Assembly: GCA_026005175.1 (NCBI GenBank)
Contig: BPKO01000001.1
Location: 930,001-994,000, forward strand
From: Candidatus Tectimicrobiota bacterium
GTDB lineage: Bacteria > Tectomicrobia > Entotheonellia > Entotheonellales > Entotheonellaceae
Direction of reading: 5' to 3'
Length of the DNA stretch: 64,000 nt
Shown here: positions 9,086-18,712 of the stretch, piece after piece
How positions within the stretch are numbered: position 1 is the first letter of the stretch
Layout: each line of letters begins with the position of its first letter
The notes under the pieces: model-generated
The model's input: the letters and a program-made list of their open reading frames with translations, nothing else
Told to the model about the DNA's origin: nothing
Databases searched by the model: none
Program-made: the position numbers and the translations under genes

Positions 9086-9124
9086 AGCCGGCGGGCATCC
9101 CCAGGCAAGGCACGCCCGCCGGCT
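9086..9124 (-). terminator. Hairpin downstream of the peptide-binding protein gene
   Basis: AGCCGGCGGGC (9086-9096) pairs perfectly with GCCCGCCGGCT (9114-9124) around a 17-nt loop, 60 bases after the stop of the ABC binding protein and upstream of the ETF gene. It has no U-tract on the minus strand, so intrinsic termination is only plausible. Confidence 0.4.
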
Positions 9125-9183
9125 TTGTATGCCTGCGCTATTCTACCACAAGCGCCATGGGCGCCAGCATGGGACCGCTTCGC

Positions 9184-10808
9184 CTACTCCGGGGCCAGCC
9201 ACACGGTGGCCAAGTCCTGGTTGAGGTAGTGGCTGGGGCTGATCTTCCACCCCCGCATGCGCGCATTGTGCGGCACAATGCGGTGCCACCACAGGGTAAT
9301 CAGGTAGTGCGCCTGCTCGTCTAGCACCCGCTTCTCAAACTGCCGCAGCAGCGCCTTGAGCTTCTCGGGGTTCGTCTCACGCAAAATCTGCGCGTGCAGC
9401 GCGTCCAGCTCCCGGTCTTGGTACTCAGCATAGTTGTCGGAGGCGATGTCGTCAGAGAGAAACTTGGTAATATCGAGAATCGGGTTCACCACCGACTGGC
9501 AGTTGGCGTCCATGCTCACTTCGTACTGCTGCTGCCGGCTGCGCAGGGTGGCTACCCATTGCGCCGTGGGCTGCACCCAGTGCTCGGCTTCCAGCCCAAT
9601 CTGCCGCCACTGGTCAATCAGCCAGATGCCCAGCGCCTTGTAGGGCTGCTCCACCCCCCGGTTGTGAAAGCGAAACTTGAACCCCTCCGGCACTCCCCGC
9701 CTCGCGCAGCAGCCGCCGCGCCTCACGCCGCGACGCCTCTATGTCGGGCCAAAAACCCGCAATCTGCTGCAACTCCTCCCGCGACGCCGCCAGCGGATGG
9801 TGCGGAAACACCAATCCCCCCACCGTCTTGACGATGGCGATCTTGGAAATCGTCTCCGCTGCCCCCCAGCGGTCCAAGGCCAGCGTCAAGGGCCCGCCGC
9901 ACCCGCGGATCGTCAAAAGGCTTCACTTTGTGGTTGGGCGCTACATAAAGACCACAGTTCCAAGTGCTTTCCTGCACCACGATCTGGTCGCCCATGGCCC
10001 GCACCAAGTCGTCGCGAATCTTGGGCGGAAACGAGCGAAAGTTGACCATCGCCCGCCCGCCGCGAATGGCTGCCACCTGCGGGGCTTCCTTGGCAATAAA
10101 AATCGCCCGGAAGCCGTCGAGGTAAGGCAGTCCGGGGATGAAGTAGTCGGGGTTGCGCACCCCGGCCACGTGCGAGCCGGCCACGTATTCCTGGAACTTG
10201 AAGGGCCCGGTGCCCAGCACGTTTTTTTCGTACCAGTGCATGTCTTTTTCGAGAATGTCGGCTTTGTAGATCCAGTTAAACGGCGTGGCCAAAAGCGGGA
10301 GGAAGGAGGCGGTGGGGAACTTGAGGCGAAAGACCACGGTGAAGTCGTCAGGGGCTTCCACCGCCTCGACCATCGTGTACATGCCCTTGCGGGCACTGAT
10401 CACCCCGGGCGGCGGGAAGATGATTTTGTCAAACGTGGCCTTGACGTCGCGCGAGGTCATGAGGCTGCCGTCGTGAAACTTGACATTGCGGCGCAGCTTG
10501 AAGGTGTAAACGCGGCCGTCGGGGCTCACCGTCCAGCTTTCGGCCACGTCGCCCACAAAGTCGGTGGGATCGGCGGGGTTTTCGGGGTTGACTTTGATGA
10601 GCAGGCTGTAAAACGGGGCCATGGGGTGTACGAGGGCAAACGTCCCTTCGCGGTGGCCGTCCATGCTGGGGAAGCCGGAAGCCGAGACGATGTAGGTGAG
10701 GATGCCGCCGCGTCGGGGCTGTTCGGCGGCCCAGGCAGCTGTCGCCAGCCCGAGAACCAGCACCATCACGCCTACCCAAAGACGACGCAAGGTCCGCCAG
10801 TGCTGCAT
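9184..10808 (-). CDS. ABC transporter peptide-type solute-binding protein (two frameshifts)
   Basis: Family 5 extracellular binding protein (DppA/OppA type) with a signal peptide (WVGVMVLVLGLATAAWA) and the family pattern DVAESWTVSPDGRVYTFKLR, VKFHDGSLMTSRDV and GTGPFKFQEY. The frame changes at GGGCCC (9890-9895), between DDPRVRRA and LTLALDRWGAAETISK, and again near 9697, between RRLLREAG and VPEGFKFRFHNRGVEQPY; both breaks need one base removed to restore the family sequence. The ATG at 10808 has AGAGGAGAA seven bases upstream. It stands alone: no permease or ATPase gene is next to it on this strand, though a complete binding protein and two permeases follow divergently. Confidence 0.8.
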
Positions 10809-10941
10809 GGCCGTTCTCCTCTCTGGCAAGGGTCTGGTGAGAGCCGCCATTATCCGGTGGCGCCCCGGGTGCCGTCAAGGCCGAAAAGGACAGCAGGGTT
10901 GCTCGCCTGGGAGGCCACACGACCAGCCGGAATGGCTTTTC

Positions 10942-10970
10942 TTGACACTACTGGGGCACAGGCGTACCAT
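10942..10970 (+). promoter_or_regulatory. Sigma-70-type promoter of the first dipeptide ABC operon
   Basis: TTGACA (10942-10947), a 17-base spacer and TACCAT (10965-10970). The -35 is perfect and the -10 matches four of six. The ATG of the binding protein is 54 bases downstream. The same pair of hexamers with the same spacing recurs at 54759. Confidence 0.6.
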
Positions 10971-11023
10971 ACGGCGGACGGTAGCATGCCGAAGGGGGTC
11001 GCCGGGCGACAGGAGGAAAAGCC

Positions 11024-12583
11024 ATGAGGCGTTGGCCATCTCTGGGCGTTCTGTGTGGGCTGATGCTCGCGGTCCTGGCGGGGCGTGTGGCGTGGGCGGC
11101 ACCGCAGGGAACGGTGGTCGTGGCCTTGGGCTCGAACATCCCTACCCTGGATCCCTGGGCACACTCGGCCCGCATGGCCATCATTACCACCAACTGGCAC
11201 ATCCACGACAATTTGTTCATGCGGGACCTCGAGACCATGAAGCCCATCCCCGGCTTGGCACTATCTGCGACGCCCATTGACAACTTGACGTGGGAGATCA
11301 AGCTGCGCCGCGGGGTGAAGTTTCACAACGGTGAGCCGTTTACCGCCGAGGTGGTGAAGTTTAACCTCGACCGCGTTCTCGACCCCAACAACAAGCTGCA
11401 GGGCCGTGCCGGCATTACCTGGCTGAACGACGTCAAAACCGGTGGGGAGGGGGAAGCGGTGGTGGTGGTAGACGACTACACCGTGCGCATTCGCACCAAA
11501 GAACCCTATCCCCTGGTGCACGAGCGGCTGACCACCTGGCCGATGATTTCCAAGACCCACTTCGAGCGTGTCGGCCCTGAGGGCTATGCCCGAAATCCGG
11601 TGGGCACGGGGCCTTTCCGCTTTGTCGAGTGGGTCAAGGGGCAGCGCCTGGTTCTGGAAGCCAACCTCGACTACTGGATGGGGCCGCCGGCCGTCAAGCG
11701 GGTGATTTTTCGTCCCATTCCGGAGATGGCGACGCAGATAGCCGAGCTGCTCTCGGGCGGCGTGCACATCATCCGCACCGTGCCTCCGGACCAGATCGAC
11801 TACATCAACAACTCGGGCGTGGCCTACGTCACTTCGGCACCTATCCTGCGCGTTGTCTACCTCAACCTCGATGCTGCCGGCCGTGCCGAGCCCGGCAATC
11901 CGCTCACCCACGTCAAGGTGCGGCGGGCCATTGCCCACGCCATCGACGTCGACGCCATCATCCGGCACGTGCTGCAAGGGCGGGCCGTCCGTACCGCCAC
12001 CGGGGTCAATCCGCTGCACTTTGGCTACGACCCGACGATCGAAGGCATTCCTTACGACCCCCAGAAGGCCCGGCAGCTTCTGGCCGAAGCAGGGTATCCC
12101 GACGGCTTTCACACTGTGCTCAACTCCTACAGCGGCAGTGTGGTCAACGTGCGCCAGGTGGTCGAGGCGATCATGGGCTACCTGGAAGCGGTGGGCATCA
12201 AAACCGAAAACCGCCACTTTGAGGACGTGGGCACTTGGATCAGGACCATGCGCGCCGGCAAGCTCAACGGCATTGGCCTGGCGAGCTGGGGCAGCGGTGC
12301 CGTCTTTGACGCCGATGCCCTGCTGTGGCGCCTGACCAAAAGCGGCGAGGATTTTAGCTACATTAGCGACCCCGATATCGACCGCTGGCTCAGCGCCGCC
12401 CGCGCCACCCTGGACCCGCAGCAGCGCCTGGAACTCTATAGTAAGGTGCAGCGGCGGCTGGTGGAGCAGGCCTACTGGGTGCCGCTCTACGGGCAGCACG
12501 AGATCCTCGGCGTCAGCAACAAGCTCGACTTCCGCGCCTCGGGGGACGAGATCCTGAAGGTGTACTACGCCACCTGGAGGTAA
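11024..12583 (+). CDS. ABC transporter peptide-type solute-binding protein
   Basis: 519 residues, intact. Signal peptide (SLGVLCGLMLAVLAGRVAWA, cleavage near AWA-AP) then a family 5 binding fold: SNIPTLDPWAHSARMAI, LTWEIKLRRGVKFHNGEPF, GTGPFRFVEWVKGQRLVLE, and RRAIAHAIDVDAIIRHVLQG. It captures oligopeptides or a similar solute in the periplasm and delivers it to the two permeases encoded directly downstream. Start supported by GACAGGAGG nine bases before the ATG and by a good promoter. The substrate cannot be read from the sequence. Confidence 0.9.
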   Translation: MRRWPSLGVLCGLMLAVLAGRVAWAAPQGTVVVALGSNIPTLDPWAHSARMAIITTNWHIHDNLFMRDLETMKPIPGLALSATPIDNLTWEIKLRRGVKFHNGEPFTAEVVKFNLDRVLDPNNKLQGRAGITWLNDVKTGGEGEAVVVVDDYTVRIRTKEPYPLVHERLTTWPMISKTHFERVGPEGYARNPVGTGPFRFVEWVKGQRLVLEANLDYWMGPPAVKRVIFRPIPEMATQIAELLSGGVHIIRTVPPDQIDYINNSGVAYVTSAPILRVVYLNLDAAGRAEPGNPLTHVKVRRAIAHAIDVDAIIRHVLQGRAVRTATGVNPLHFGYDPTIEGIPYDPQKARQLLAEAGYPDGFHTVLNSYSGSVVNVRQVVEAIMGYLEAVGIKTENRHFEDVGTWIRTMRAGKLNGIGLASWGSGAVFDADALLWRLTKSGEDFSYISDPDIDRWLSAARATLDPQQRLELYSKVQRRLVEQAYWVPLYGQHEILGVSNKLDFRASGDEILKVYYATWR

Positions 12584-12613
12584 GGGCGTCTTTCCCCGCG
12601 CCGCCAATCGGCC

Positions 12614-13531
12614 ATGCGGACTTACGTCGTTCGCCGCTTGCTGCAAGCCCTGCTGGTGTGCTGGGGCATTTCGCTCATTACTTTCTTGATTCTCTGGCTC
12701 AAGGGCGACCCGACGCTGCTGTTGCTGCCGATTGAGGCAACGGAGCAAGAGCGGCAGGACCTGCGCCGCGCCATGGGCTTTGACGACCCGCTGGTGGTGC
12801 AGTACTGGCGCTTCCTCAAGCGCGCCGTGCGGGGAGACTTTGGCCGTTCGTTTTTCGTCGACCAGCCGGCGCTGGAACTCATCCTAGAGCGCATGCCGGC
12901 CACGGTGCAGCTCACCGTGGCCGGTCTCGGCATTTCTCTGCTGCTGGCCATTCCCCTGGGGGCGCTGTCGGCGATCAAGCGCGGCTCTTTGCTGGATACC
13001 TTTGTCACCGTGTTTGCCCTTACCGGGCAGGCGATGCCCATTTTTTGGCTGGGGATCATGCTGATCATCGTCTTTGCCGTGCACCTTCAGCTCTTCCCGG
13101 TGTCTGGCTACGGCACGGTGCGCCACCTCGTCTTGCCGGCCCTGACCCTGGGCTGGTTCTTGGCGCCGGTGACCATGCGCCTGACGCGCTCGGGCATGCT
13201 CGACGTCCTTCAGCAGGACTATATCCGCACGGCACGGGCCAAAGGCTTGCCCGAGCGCGCCGTGATTTTCAAGCACGCCCTGAAAAACGCCGGCATTTCG
13301 ATCATCACCATTGTCGGCTTGCAGTTTGGGCAGCTCATGGGCGGGGCGGTGGTCACCGAGACCGTCTTTGCCTGGCCGGGGGTGGCCAGCCTGGCGGTGA
13401 CTTCGATCCGCAATTCCGATTTCCCGGTGGTGCAGGCGGCGGTGGTGTGCTTGGCGCTGATCATCGTGGTGGCCAATCTGATCAGCGACGTCCTGATTGG
13501 CTTCCTTGACCCCCGCATCCGCTACGACTAG
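12614..13531 (+). CDS. Dipeptide-type ABC transporter permease, DppB-like
   Basis: 305 residues with the DppB/OppB layout: RTYVVRRLLQALLVCWGIS at the N-terminal membrane segment, YWRFLKRAVRGDFGRSFF, five further membrane segments, and the EAA coupling loop DYIRTARAKGLPERAVIFKHALKNA (written here in two parts: DYIRTARAKGLPERAV and IFKHALKNA), which contacts the ATPase. It ends with the usual LIGFLDPRIRYD. It lies 30 bases after the binding-protein stop and 20 before the second permease. Confidence 0.9.
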   Translation: MRTYVVRRLLQALLVCWGISLITFLILWLKGDPTLLLLPIEATEQERQDLRRAMGFDDPLVVQYWRFLKRAVRGDFGRSFFVDQPALELILERMPATVQLTVAGLGISLLLAIPLGALSAIKRGSLLDTFVTVFALTGQAMPIFWLGIMLIIVFAVHLQLFPVSGYGTVRHLVLPALTLGWFLAPVTMRLTRSGMLDVLQQDYIRTARAKGLPERAVIFKHALKNAGISIITIVGLQFGQLMGGAVVTETVFAWPGVASLAVTSIRNSDFPVVQAAVVCLALIIVVANLISDVLIGFLDPRIRYD

Positions 13532-13551
13532 CGTGCTGGCCAGGAGAGCGC

Positions 13552-14460
13552 ATGGTCCGAGAAGCGCCGTCCCGCTTTGAAGCCGCTACGCCGCCTCTTC
13601 CCCCGCCAGGCCGCCTGGCCCGGGTGCTGCGGCGCGCCTGGCGCTTCCGCACCGGCCTCCTCGGGGCTGCCATCGTGCTGCTGGCGCTGGTGGCAGCGGT
13701 TTGGCCGCAGCTGCTGGCCCCGCACGACCCCTACCACCAGCAGCTGGCCCGGCGCCTGCTGCCGCCGGTATGGGAGGGCGGCGGCCAGGCGACCTACCTT
13801 CTGGGGACCGACCACGTGGGCCGCGACTACCTCAGCCGCATTGTCTACGGCTCGCGCGTTTCCCTGCTGTGTGGCTTTCTGGCCACCGCCCTGGCCTGCG
13901 CGGTGGGGGTTACCCTGGGGGTGGTGGCTGGCTACTACGGCGGGGTGCTTGACTCGGTGATTTCCAACCTGGTGAACATCATGCTGGCTTTTCCCTTTAT
14001 TCTGCTCGCCCTGGCGGTGATTGCGGTGATGGGTCCCAGTTTTACCAACCTGATCATCGTCCTGGGGCTTACCACCTGGACCGTCTACACGCGGGTGGTG
14101 CGAGCAGAAGTCCTGACGTATCGCGAACGCGACTTCGTGGTGGCGGCCACCAGCCTGGGCAGCACCGACGTGCGCGTCATTTTGCGCCACATTCTGCCCA
14201 ACCTCATCAACACCATCGTGGTGCTGGCCAGCCTAGAAGTGGCGCGCAACATCCTGCGCGAGGCGTTCCTGAGCTTTCTGGGGCTGGGCATTCAGCCGCC
14301 CACCCCCTCTTGGGGCGGCATGCTCAGCGAGGGGCGCGTGTACATGCTCAACAAGTGGTGGCTGGCCACCTTCCCCGGCCTGGCCATCTTCCTCACCACC
14401 CTGGGCATCAATCTCCTGGGCGACAGCCTGCGCGACCTGCTCGACCCCCACCTGGACTAA
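13552..14460 (+). CDS. Dipeptide-type ABC transporter permease, DppC-like
   Basis: 302 residues with an extended N-terminus typical of DppC, the conserved LLGTDHVGRDYLSRIVYGSR after the first membrane segment, the EAA loop ERDFVVAATSLGSTDVRVI followed by RHILPNL, and the family ending LRDLLDPHLD. It partners the DppB-like permease upstream. No DppD or DppF ATPase follows; the stop codon overlaps that of the convergent CMD gene, so the operon ends here and ATPases must be encoded elsewhere. Confidence 0.9.
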   Translation: MVREAPSRFEAATPPLPPPGRLARVLRRAWRFRTGLLGAAIVLLALVAAVWPQLLAPHDPYHQQLARRLLPPVWEGGGQATYLLGTDHVGRDYLSRIVYGSRVSLLCGFLATALACAVGVTLGVVAGYYGGVLDSVISNLVNIMLAFPFILLALAVIAVMGPSFTNLIIVLGLTTWTVYTRVVRAEVLTYRERDFVVAATSLGSTDVRVILRHILPNLINTIVVLASLEVARNILREAFLSFLGLGIQPPTPSWGGMLSEGRVYMLNKWWLATFPGLAIFLTTLGINLLGDSLRDLLDPHLD

Positions 14461-15017
14461 AAAGGCAGCGGCCAGTCCTGGCTCTCTTCCTTGAGCGGAA
14501 TGCGCAGCGCCGCCACCAAGCGCCCCAGGCCAAAAAAGACGACGCTGGCAATGCCCAGCTGCACGAGCTGCCGTGGTGTAAAGTGCCGCTGCAACTCGGC
14601 ACAAAATGCCTCGTCGACGCTGTGGGGCGCCAGCGCCAGGAGCTCGGCAAAGCGCAGCGCCGCCTTCTCGCGCTCGCTAAACGGCCCCTGATGGTAAGCT
14701 TCCAGGTGGGCCACCAGTTCTTCGCTAATTCCCTGCTGCTTTCCCAAAGCAGTGCGCACCGTGCTTCAGAAGTGGCAGGCGTTAAGTTGCGCCAGCTTGA
14801 GGCGTACCAGCTCGATGAGGCGGTGCTCGACCTCGCCCTCGTACATGAAGTACTTGGTAAAGGCCAGCAGGTGCTGCAAGAGCGGCGGGTCGTGGGCCAG
14901 CACGCGCAGGAAGTTGGGATCCTGGTAGCCGCGCTGCGTGGCGGCGTCAAGCAGGCGCCGCACCGGCTCGTCCACTTCCTCGCGGGCCAGCATGGGGAGC
15001 AAGGGCTGTGCCGTCAT
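14457..15017 (-). CDS. CMD/AhpD-like protein with C-x-x-Sec redox motif (probable selenoprotein)
   Basis: Carboxymuconolactone decarboxylase-like fold: EVEHRLIELVRLKLAQLNACHF is followed by an in-frame UGA (14766-14768) where AhpD-type proteins have the second cysteine of C-x-x-C, and the same frame continues STVRTALGKQQGISEELVAHLE to the TAG at 14457. Reading UGA as selenocysteine gives a normal 186-residue protein with Cys81 and Sec84; no frameshift is needed. AhpD-like proteins use this pair for peroxide or disulfide reduction. The ATG at 15017 has GAGGAGAG upstream. A SECIS-like hairpin lies at 14736-14752. It is downstream of, and on the same strand as, the Tc toxin operon, but a 250-base gap separates them. 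Confidence 0.85.
14736..14752 (-). promoter_or_regulatory. SECIS-like hairpin after the CMD-protein UGA
   Basis: On the minus strand CUGCUUU-GGG-AAAGCAG is a perfect 7-bp stem with a GGG loop. The stem begins 13 nt and the loop 20 nt after the UGA. Stem length, loop size and the G at loop positions 1 and 2 are the same as in the hairpin after the rhodanese UGA, and fit bacterial SECIS rules. Unlike the rhodanese case, these codons (T-A-L-G-K-Q-Q) are not in a strongly conserved motif. Confidence 0.65.
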
Positions 15018-15270
15018 GGGGCTCTCCTCGTCGTCATACGGCTTGGCCAAACGTTTTTCCCCTTCCTGCACGCCAGGGGCAAGCACGCAGCCCATTTTCG
15101 CCCATTCTGCGTCTTTTGTCACCTGCTGTCCAGGCTTTGTCTCAGCGCAGAAGCCCGGCGCCGCCTTGTAACGCATACTGCGCGTGTCTGCCCGCCGAAC
15201 GTTTCTTCGGCCGCGTTCGCCCCCGTTGACCGCTCAGAGCGGGCCACGGTGCTGCGCCAAAGCCGCGCCC

Positions 15271-18200
15271 TTAACCAGTCCAAACCACTCCAATCCACAA
15301 GTCGCGGAGCTTGGCGTCCTCGAAGTAGAGCTTGAGTTCACCAGTTGGCCTGTCGGGCAGCGGGATCTCGGCCAGTTTTCCGACAAGCAGATTGCCCAGC
15401 GTAGCATCCTTTGCGAGAAAGTCCCTCTTGGCGGCAGCACCACTCCCGTCTGCTCTATCGGCGACCTCGATGCTTGCCGGCACAGGTGTTTTCTCGCTCC
15501 GCGCCACCAAGTCGATTCGGCTCACCCTGTTGAGTCGCCCCTGCGCCCAGAAGGGGTAGTGCTCGGGTCTCAGGGTGAGCGCCAGTTCGTATCGTTGACC
15601 AGCAGGCGGCGTTTGCGTCTTGAAGCGATGCCACTCTGTTGGGAACTCGTGGCGCACGGAGAACAGACGCACGGAACCGGCTGCTTTACCTTCGCCGATG
15701 AGCTGTGTGATCTGCGCCATTGCGGCGTTGCGCAGCAGTGTTCCGCCTTCCCGTGCAGTGTAGCGGATGTGGAGAACCACGTCGCTGATGGTGTCGTAGT
15801 CGAACTGCGCTGGCTCGTCCTTACTGGGGTCAGCAGGCAGTTCGATCTGCCACTCGCTAATGACGCCGGAGTTTTCAAAAGGCAGGTAGCGCTCGTCCCG
15901 CAGGTTGGTCTCGAACAGGGCCGCTGTCGTTCTGGGCGGCACTGGTGACGATGGACTGCAGACTGCCGAAGTAGTCGCTGAATCGATCATCTTCGGCACC
16001 TTCACGCGCATAGGCGCCGTCGCGCAAGATGGGCGTCGTGCGGATGCTGCTCTTAAGAAGCATGAGCTTGCAGTTGACGCCGGCGTAAGGTCCGGTAACG
16101 CAGGGAATGCTCACTGCCACTGACTTGATGCGGCGGAAGTAGTGGCCGGGGGCCGTCCATGTCGAAGAGCATCTCCGGCAGGCGCACGGTGCAGCGGCCG
16201 GTGGTGCGCAGGTGAATGAGCGCCAGCGGGTCCACCTGTAGCAGGCTCACGTGCTTGGTGAGTTCGTACTCGCGCCGGTTCTGCTCGTGGTAGGCCATCT
16301 CCATGCGCTTGAGGTCGAGGTAGAGCCGCTCCCCGGCAAGCAAGCCCTCCTTGCCCGCCAGATACCCGAACTGGAGAAAGCTCAACCCTGGATTGCCTAG
16401 CTCGTGTTGTAGGGCGCGCTCGGCTTTTCTGGCGATGTCGAAGGCGAACTGGAAACACTGCGCAGAGAGGCCACGCACCTCGCGCTTCATCCAGGCATAA
16501 AGCGCCTTGTTGGTCTTTTTGCCATTGCGCTCCGCACCCTCTTCGTTGAGAAAACGCTCGATCTCCTCGGCGTGCTTCATCTGCAACCGGTGGCTCTTGA
16601 GTTCCTGCTCGGCGATGGCCTCGCGGAGCTGGGCCGCACGCAATTGCTTGAAGATCTGGTTGATCTCACCCGCGGCCAAGTTGCTCTGGAAGGCCCATTC
16701 CCGTTCGCGGCGGGCGAAACTGTCGATGCGGGCCGCCCGACGCGCTTCGAAGTTGAGACGGTCCGTAACGCCCCGCGCTGCGTTTGCGAATGCTGAAATC
16801 GTGGAAGCAACATTCTGTCCACCAAAGGTCGTTGCACCACCTACGCCCCATGGTTCAGCGCTTACTTCAAACTGGGGAACGACCGCAGCGAACGAACTTG
16901 CCACACTCAGCACGGCCGCAATATCCGCAGCTATCTGCGCCCCCTCCAAGAACAAGGATTCTCGTACCTCGTGCGAACTCAGCAGCTTGCCGCCATAGAG
17001 GGCCTGCGCCGCCTGTGCAAAAATATCAGTGGCAATATCCACTTCGATCTCTCGCGGCAAGAGTGCCGGCTCCTGCATGGCAAACTTCATCTTCGCCAGG
17101 CTGTCCTTTTCCAATTCGTTCAGTTGCGGAATGGCTTTTTCGATCTCGTCGGGTTTCTTTCCCAACTGCCGCTCGTAGTAAGTATAGCGCTGCACAGCCA
17201 AAGCAAGAGACTGCAATAGCCCCTCTTTCGCTTTGATCGCTTCCTGCCACTGGGCATACTTCACCTGCTCGACCATCTGCATCACGGCGCGCTCGTGTTT
17301 GGCGCGTAGGAGGGCCAGTGCCTCGCCGTCTTCCTTTTCCATCGCCGAGAGCAACTGGTTGCCGAGCGACTTCACTTCCTGTGCGATCTCGATCGCCTTC
17401 TGCACGAGAAACGCAAAGCGCACCAGCGGCAGCGGCTGGTTGAGGCCGCTCACGATGGCGCCCACCTCCAGCCCGGCTGCGGCAGCGCGCGCCAGGAGGG
17501 CGGGGTCGATGGGCGGCTCGAACAGGGCGAGCCGGCGGAAGATGCCCTGAATGTTGAGGCTGTTGCGGATCTTGAACAGGCGGTCGGCGACCGTGTCCCA
17601 GTAGCTTAAGAGCTTGTCGTTGCGCGGCGTGCAGAAGTAAAGCGCTCGGCCAATACCACGCACGACGGCGAGCCGGTTGTCCTCTTTGGCCTCCGTATCG
17701 GGAAACGGCATGAGATCGAAAGGCAGCTCCGCCTCGACCTCGCGCAGTACCGTACCGAACTGCTTCAGGTCTTTCTGCAAGCTGTCGTAAGTCTGCGGTC
17801 GCACGGAACCTTTTTTGGGCACGGCCTGCGGCCGCGGCCCCGAGGATATTGGCGGCCAGCACGTAGAGGTGCAGCGCCTCGTCGATGGCCTCGCCAGTGT
17901 CCTGGCGAAACAGCGAGTCGCCCCAGGCGATCAGGTTGTCCAAGTAGGCCATGACGGTCTTGTACATGTAAGCCTGCTGGCGGTAGCGGGCGATGACGTG
18001 GGGCCGGAACGGCGCGTCTTTCCAGGCTTCGATGCTGCGCAGCGTCTCGTTGCGCAGATCGGGGTCAGCGCCGGTGGCGAGGTTGACCAGGATCTCTTCG
18101 ATCTTTTTCACGTCGGTGGACTGAAAGGGGCGCACTTTCCAGAATCGTTCCGGCGTAGGACCATCACTGTCGTCGGTGGGATCAAAGAGGTAGTGGAACC

Positions 18201-18696
18201 AGCGCTGCGCCTCGGCGTAGCGGCCGTTTTTGCTCAGATGCACGGCGATGGTGAACGGCACATGAAAGAAGAGCTCCCAGTTGTAGACGGCATAGGCACC
18301 ACCGGAGGTGAAATCCAGATCCTTGACCGGATACGGCGTCTGTACCAACGGCGAAGGTCGGTAGGCGTTCTTGAAGAAATCGGCGTACAGGACCGGCTTG
18401 AACGTGCCGTCGGGCAGGGTTTCAAACGAACCATCCGGCTTTTTGACGTATTCCGTATCCGACGCCTGCAAGCCTGGCGTCCCCTTGCGCAGCAGCCGCT
18501 GCATCAACGGTTGTACGTAGGGGTGTTGGTGCAGGAAGAAACGGTAGCTGAGCGTGCGCTCCTCGATGATAAAATATTTCGTCTCTCTCTTTTCAACAGC
18601 ACGACCATCACGATATTGGTTTATCTCCAGATCGAATATGCCGTGAAACTTATTGGTCTTTGCCGAAGCAGTCTCTGTCAAAATCAGACTACTCAT
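15271..18696 (-). CDS. Tc toxin A subunit, C-terminal pore-forming part (three frameshifts)
   Basis: About 1,140 residues. It opens with IINPUT-like beta sequence EINQYRDGRAVEKRETKYF, then the TcA hallmarks WELFFHVPFTIAVHLSKNGR and RWFHYLFDPTD, a long alpha-helical region that in TcA forms the central pore and shell, and near the end HYFRRIKSVAVSIPCVTGPY, the conserved TcA C-terminal motif, followed by LFETNLRDERYLPFENSG. It would form the pentameric channel that translocates the TcC toxin. Frame changes near 17840, 16145 and 15930 each look like one extra base at a G/C run. The ATG has its own AAGGAG eight bases upstream, inside the 16-base gap after the N-terminal subunit gene, so the split from that gene is genuine. 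Confidence 0.8.
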
Positions 18697-18712
18697 GTTG
18701 TTCTCCTTTTGG

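Noticed and set aside
15271-18696. Selenocysteine as the reason for the breaks in the TcA C-terminal gene and other interrupted genes (ETF, binding protein, phosphoesterase)
   Set aside because: In these genes the conserved sequence continues in a different frame, so a base is gained or lost; no in-frame UGA at a cysteine position is involved.
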